The translations under genes and the position numbers were made by a program. From Burkholderiales bacterium (lineage in GTDB: Bacteria > Pseudomonadota > Gammaproteobacteria > Burkholderiales > Burkholderiaceae_E), in the NCBI GenBank assembly GCA_020348765.1, contig CP070753.1:2078736-2087571 (forward strand): a stretch of DNA of 8,836 nt. Direction: 5' to 3'. The notes beneath the pieces were generated by a model, which was not told the DNA's origin, made no database searches, and saw nothing but the letters and a program-made list of their open reading frames with translations. Below, in pieces: positions 5,924 to 8,836 of this stretch. How positions within the stretch are numbered: position 1 is the first letter of the stretch; every line of letters starts with the position of its first letter.

Positions 5924-7555
5924 TCAGTATAGACGCGGCCGCCCGGTCGCGACCGCGAGCGCCATGCCGTCGCCACCCGGATCGGCGCCGCCGTCGAGCC
6001 GCCCGTCGACACGACGCACCGCGTGCACCAGCGGGAACATGTAGCTTTGCGGGTGGCGCAGCACCAGATAGCCGCGCGCCAGCAGCGCGCGTTCGGTCGA
6101 CCGCAGGATCCGGTTCGTCAGCTCGATCGTGTTCGAGGTGGCACAGAAACGCGGCGCGACGATCGCGTCGCTCGCGCTCATGCCGAAGTCGACCGCGTTC
6201 AGGATCGCCTGCAGGATGCCCATGGTGATGGTCGTGCCGCCCGGCGCACCGAGCGCGAAGAAAGGCTCTTCGCCGCGGAACACGATGGTGGGCGCCATCG
6301 CGGTGAACCGGGCCTTGCCCGGCGCGATCGAGCCGGCCCGCCCCGGGCGCGGGTCGAACACCATCATGCAGTTGTTGTACATGAAGCCCAGGCCGTCGGT
6401 GACCACGCCCGAGCTCGATCCCAGCGAGTGGGTCAGCGACACCACGGCACCGCGTTCGTCGATGACGCACAGGTGCGTGGTGTCATGGCTCTCCGGGCCG
6501 CCCGAGTTCACCCTCGGCACGTGGGTCTTCTCGCCGCTGCGAATGCGCTCGGCCAGGCGCGACGCGTTCTCGCGGGACGCGATCTGCTCGAGCGGCACGT
6601 CGACGAAGCGCGGGTCGCCCATGCGGCAGTCCTTCTCGACGGTCGCGATCTTCATGGCCTCGCACACCGTCGCAACGTACTCGGGCGAGTTGTGGCCCAT
6701 CGCGGCCAGGTCGAAGTGCTCGAGGATGTTCAGCATCAGCACGATCATCAGCCCGCCGCCGGGAAGCGGGTTGGTCGCGACCCGGTGGCCGCGATAGCGG
6801 GTCCACAGCGGTTCGCTGCGCTCGACCTCGCAGCCGGCCAGGTCCGCGAGCGTGATCAGACCGCCGTGCGCGCGCATGTCCGCGTCGATCGCGCGCGCGA
6901 TCTCGCCGCTGTAGAAGTCCTCGACGCCGTGCTCGGCGAGCCGGCGATAGGTTCGGCCCATGTCCGGATTGCGCAGCACCTCTCCTACCTCGTGGAGAGA
7001 ACCGTCGGACTTGGTGTAGATCGCAGCCGTCGCCGGATGCTCGGTCAGCCCCCGGACGCGCTCGATGCGGCCGCATTCGGCCGGCTGCGTCCAGAACTCG
7101 TGTACGTGCGGCCGCACCACGAAGCCGTGCTCGCAGTAGTCGATCGCCGGGCCCATCAGGTCGCCCAGGGCACGAGTGCCGAAGGCGCGCAGCGCCGCGT
7201 CGAACGCCTGCAGCGTCATCGGCGTCGTCATCGACTGGTAGCCGATCTCGTTGACCTGCTCGCGCAGCACGAAGCCGAAGCCGTCGTCACACTCGCGAAT
7301 GATGCGATCGGCCCACATGTCCGGTCGTGCGGCCAGCGGAGCGCGTCCGTGGAAGTCGATCAGCGTGTGCACGCCGCGATCGGGCAGGAACAGGTGCATC
7401 GAGCCGAAGCCCGCGATCCCGCACATCTGCGGGTCGACCGCAGTCTGCACCAGAGCCGCGGCCACGGCCGCGTCGACGACGTTGCCGCCGGTCGCGAGCA
7501 CGTCCAGACCGGCCTCGACGGCCTCCGGCTGCGACGCGCTGACCATCGCCTGCAT
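5924..7555 (-). CDS. Gamma-glutamyltransferase-family Ntn hydrolase with altered substrate pocket
   Basis: 543-aa self-processing Ntn-hydrolase precursor of the GGT family. The predicted autocleavage site is D358/T359 (SHD-TTHLCVID), giving a large chain of 358 and a small chain of 185 residues with Thr359 as nucleophile. The oxyanion-loop glycines are kept in GAPGGT (G439, G440), as is the N-terminal ATGGNVVDAAVAA signature at 21-33. Compared from memory with E. coli GGT, residues that hold the gamma-glutamyl group are replaced: R114 by His69, N411 by Gly379, Q430 by Cys396, D433 by Val399, S462/S463 by Thr418/Ala419. There is no signal peptide, unlike periplasmic GGT, so it should be cytoplasmic. 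It is therefore probably not a glutathione hydrolase; other members of the fold act on different amides, for example the oxamate amidohydrolase HpxW. ATG 7555 is preceded by AGGGAG 7 nt upstream. It lies 54 nt after the dehydratase gene and 41 nt before the reductase gene. Confidence 0.88.
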   Translation of the reverse strand: MQAMVSASQPEAVEAGLDVLATGGNVVDAAVAAALVQTAVDPQMCGIAGFGSMHLFLPDRGVHTLIDFHGRAPLAARPDMWADRIIRECDDGFGFVLREQVNEIGYQSMTTPMTLQAFDAALRAFGTRALGDLMGPAIDYCEHGFVVRPHVHEFWTQPAECGRIERVRGLTEHPATAAIYTKSDGSLHEVGEVLRNPDMGRTYRRLAEHGVEDFYSGEIARAIDADMRAHGGLITLADLAGCEVERSEPLWTRYRGHRVATNPLPGGGLMIVLMLNILEHFDLAAMGHNSPEYVATVCEAMKIATVEKDCRMGDPRFVDVPLEQIASRENASRLAERIRSGEKTHVPRVNSGGPESHDTTHLCVIDERGAVVSLTHSLGSSSGVVTDGLGFMYNNCMMVFDPRPGRAGSIAPGKARFTAMAPTIVFRGEEPFFALGAPGGTTITMGILQAILNAVDFGMSASDAIVAPRFCATSNTIELTNRILRSTERALLARGYLVLRHPQSYMFPLVHAVRRVDGRLDGGADPGGDGMALAVATGRPRLY

Positions 7556-7609
7556 CGATTCGCTCCCTGAACCCCAGGCGAACAGTCTACGCCGCGCGCC
7601 GACCCCGGC

Positions 7610-8836
7610 TCAGTAGATGGCCGGCTCGCCGGTCGGCGCGCCGAACCCGGTCTCCAGGAAATCGAAGTCGCATCCCTGGTCGGCCTGCAGGATGTGCCGG
7701 CTGAACATCCAGCCGTAGCCGCGCTCGAAGCGTGGCGTCGGCGGCGCCCATGCGGCCCGGCGGCGTGCCAGTTCCGCATCGTCCACCTCGAGATCGATGC
7801 GTCGCGCCGGCACGTCGACCGAGACCCAGTCGCCAGTCCTGACCAGCGCCAGCGGCCCGCCGACGAACGACTCGGGCGCCACGTGCAGGATGCACGCGCC
7901 ATAGGCGGTGCCGCTCATGCGCGCATCCGAGATGCGCACCATGTCGCGCACCCCCTGCCTGACCAGCCGCGTCGGAATCGGCAGCATGCCCCACTCCGGC
8001 ATGCCCGGCCCGCCCCGGGGACCCGCATTGCGCAGCACCAGCACGGTGTCCTCGGTGACATCGAGGCCCGGGTCCTCGACCGCCTGCTTCATCGACGGGT
8101 AGTCGTCGAACACCAGCGCCCGGCCCCGGTGCCGCAGGAACCTCGGCGCACAGGCGCTGGGCTTGATCACGCAGCCGCCGGGCGCCAGGTTGCCCCTGAG
8201 CACCGCGAGCGCGCCCTCGCGGTAGATCGGCCGCTCCAGCGGCCGGATCACGTCTTCGTCATGGACTTCGGCGCCTTCCAGGTTCTCGCCCAGCGTCCTG
8301 CCGGTCACGGTCATCGTGCCCAGCGCGAGCAGCGGTGCGAGCCGGCTCATCAGCGCGCGCATGCCGCCCGCGTAGTAGAAGTCCTCCATCAGGTAGCGCT
8401 CGCCGCTGGGCCGGATGTTGGCGATGACCGGCACCCGCCGGCTGGCGGCATCGAAGTCGTCCAGGCCGATCGCGCAGTCGGCACCGGCGCGACGCGACAT
8501 CGCCACCAGATGGATGATCGCGTTGGTCGAGCAGCCCATGGCCATGGCCACCGTGATCGCGTTCAGGAACGACGCATGCGTCAGGATCCGGTCAGGTGTC
8601 AGGTCTTCCCACACCATGTCCACGATGCGCCTGCCGCAGGCAGCCGCCATGCGCATGTGATTGGCATCGGCGGCGGGGATCGACGAGGCTCCGGGAAGGC
8701 TCAGGCCGCAGGCCTCGGCGATGCCGGTCATCGTGCTCGCGGTGCCCATCGTCATGCAGTGCCCGGCGCTGCGGGCGATCCCGCCTTCGACCTCGAGCCA
8801 CTGCTCGGCGCTGATGGTCCCCGCGCGCCGCTCGTC
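7610..8836 (-). CDS. IlvD/Edd-family sugar-acid dehydratase (5' partial)
   Basis: C-terminal 408 residues of an Fe-S dehydratase; the frame is open to the window edge, so the start and about 160-170 residues are missing relative to the usual 570-580. Members remove water from 2,3-dihydroxy acids to give 2-keto-3-deoxy acids. In window numbering, C27 in RSAGHCMTMGTAST and C102 in MGCSTN match the second and third cluster cysteines; the first would lie upstream. S308 in RMSGT corresponds to the serine thought to act as base. GPRGGPGMPE at 272-281 and CVIKPSA at 222-228 are family hallmarks. The GHCMTMGTAST form and the C-terminal ILQADQGCDFDFL with a PAIY end resemble pentonate dehydratases (L-arabinonate/D-xylonate type) more than branched-chain IlvD. 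The ATG at 8755 is internal, because conserved sequence continues upstream of it. First visible gene of the leftward operon; any promoter is outside the window. Confidence 0.9.
   Translation of the reverse strand, partial: DERRAGTISAEQWLEVEGGIARSAGHCMTMGTASTMTGIAEACGLSLPGASSIPAADANHMRMAAACGRRIVDMVWEDLTPDRILTHASFLNAITVAMAMGCSTNAIIHLVAMSRRAGADCAIGLDDFDAASRRVPVIANIRPSGERYLMEDFYYAGGMRALMSRLAPLLALGTMTVTGRTLGENLEGAEVHDEDVIRPLERPIYREGALAVLRGNLAPGGCVIKPSACAPRFLRHRGRALVFDDYPSMKQAVEDPGLDVTEDTVLVLRNAGPRGGPGMPEWGMLPIPTRLVRQGVRDMVRISDARMSGTAYGACILHVAPESFVGGPLALVRTGDWVSVDVPARRIDLEVDDAELARRRAAWAPPTPRFERGYGWMFSRHILQADQGCDFDFLETGFGAPTGEPAIY

Noticed and set aside
5883..6470. Upstream extension of the reductase frame
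   Set aside because: Arg/Ala/Gly-rich shadow inside the hydrolase gene; reductase homology and a strong Shine-Dalgarno both start at 5882.
6023..7570. 515-codon plus-strand open frame antisense to the Ntn hydrolase
   Set aside because: Arg/His/Ala-rich translation with no recognisable domain, fully opposite a well-supported gene; a product of high-GC codon bias.

Overview
The window is GC-rich and densely coded, with short intergenic gaps and third-position G/C bias throughout. The phosphonate-type ABC transporter, the YajO-like reductase, the IlvD/Edd sugar-acid dehydratase and the periplasmic thioredoxin-fold protein fit a metabolically versatile proteobacterium, most likely of the Betaproteobacteria (Burkholderiales-like) type. 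That placement is an inference from gene style, not from a marker gene. No rRNA, tRNA, CRISPR array, transposase or phage gene was seen.

Left block (+ strand, 1-2322): three tightly packed genes of a PhnC-PhnE-PhnE importer for phosphonate or a related phosphorus oxyanion. The ATPase gene lacks its first few codons because it runs off the left edge. The two permeases are different proteins that probably form a heterodimeric channel; the binding protein (PhnD) would be expected upstream, outside the window. The operon ends in a 66-nt convergent gap with two adjacent hairpins.

Middle block (2389-4783): two divergent single genes. On the minus strand is an unusual protein that joins a degenerate VOC/glyoxalase-fold domain, interrupted by a (GADA)5 tandem repeat, to two cupin domains, of which only the first keeps a near-complete metal site. 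On the plus strand is an exported protein with two thioredoxin folds, each with its own CxxC. Their 169-nt shared upstream region holds two perfect inverted repeats and a -10-like box for each direction.

Right block (minus strand, 8836-4902): a probable operon, transcribed leftwards, of an IlvD/Edd-family sugar-acid dehydratase (start outside the window), a gamma-glutamyltransferase-fold Ntn hydrolase and a YajO-like aldo/keto reductase, with gaps of 54 and 41 nt. The dehydratase and reductase point to sugar or sugar-acid metabolism. The Ntn hydrolase keeps the catalytic threonine and oxyanion glycines but has lost essentially every residue that binds the gamma-glutamyl group in the E. coli enzyme, so it probably acts on another substrate.

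The most interesting points are the VOC-bicupin fusion with its 12-bp coding repeat, and the GGT-fold enzyme with a rewritten substrate pocket inside a sugar-acid operon. I did not find a clearly new multi-gene defence or mobile system.
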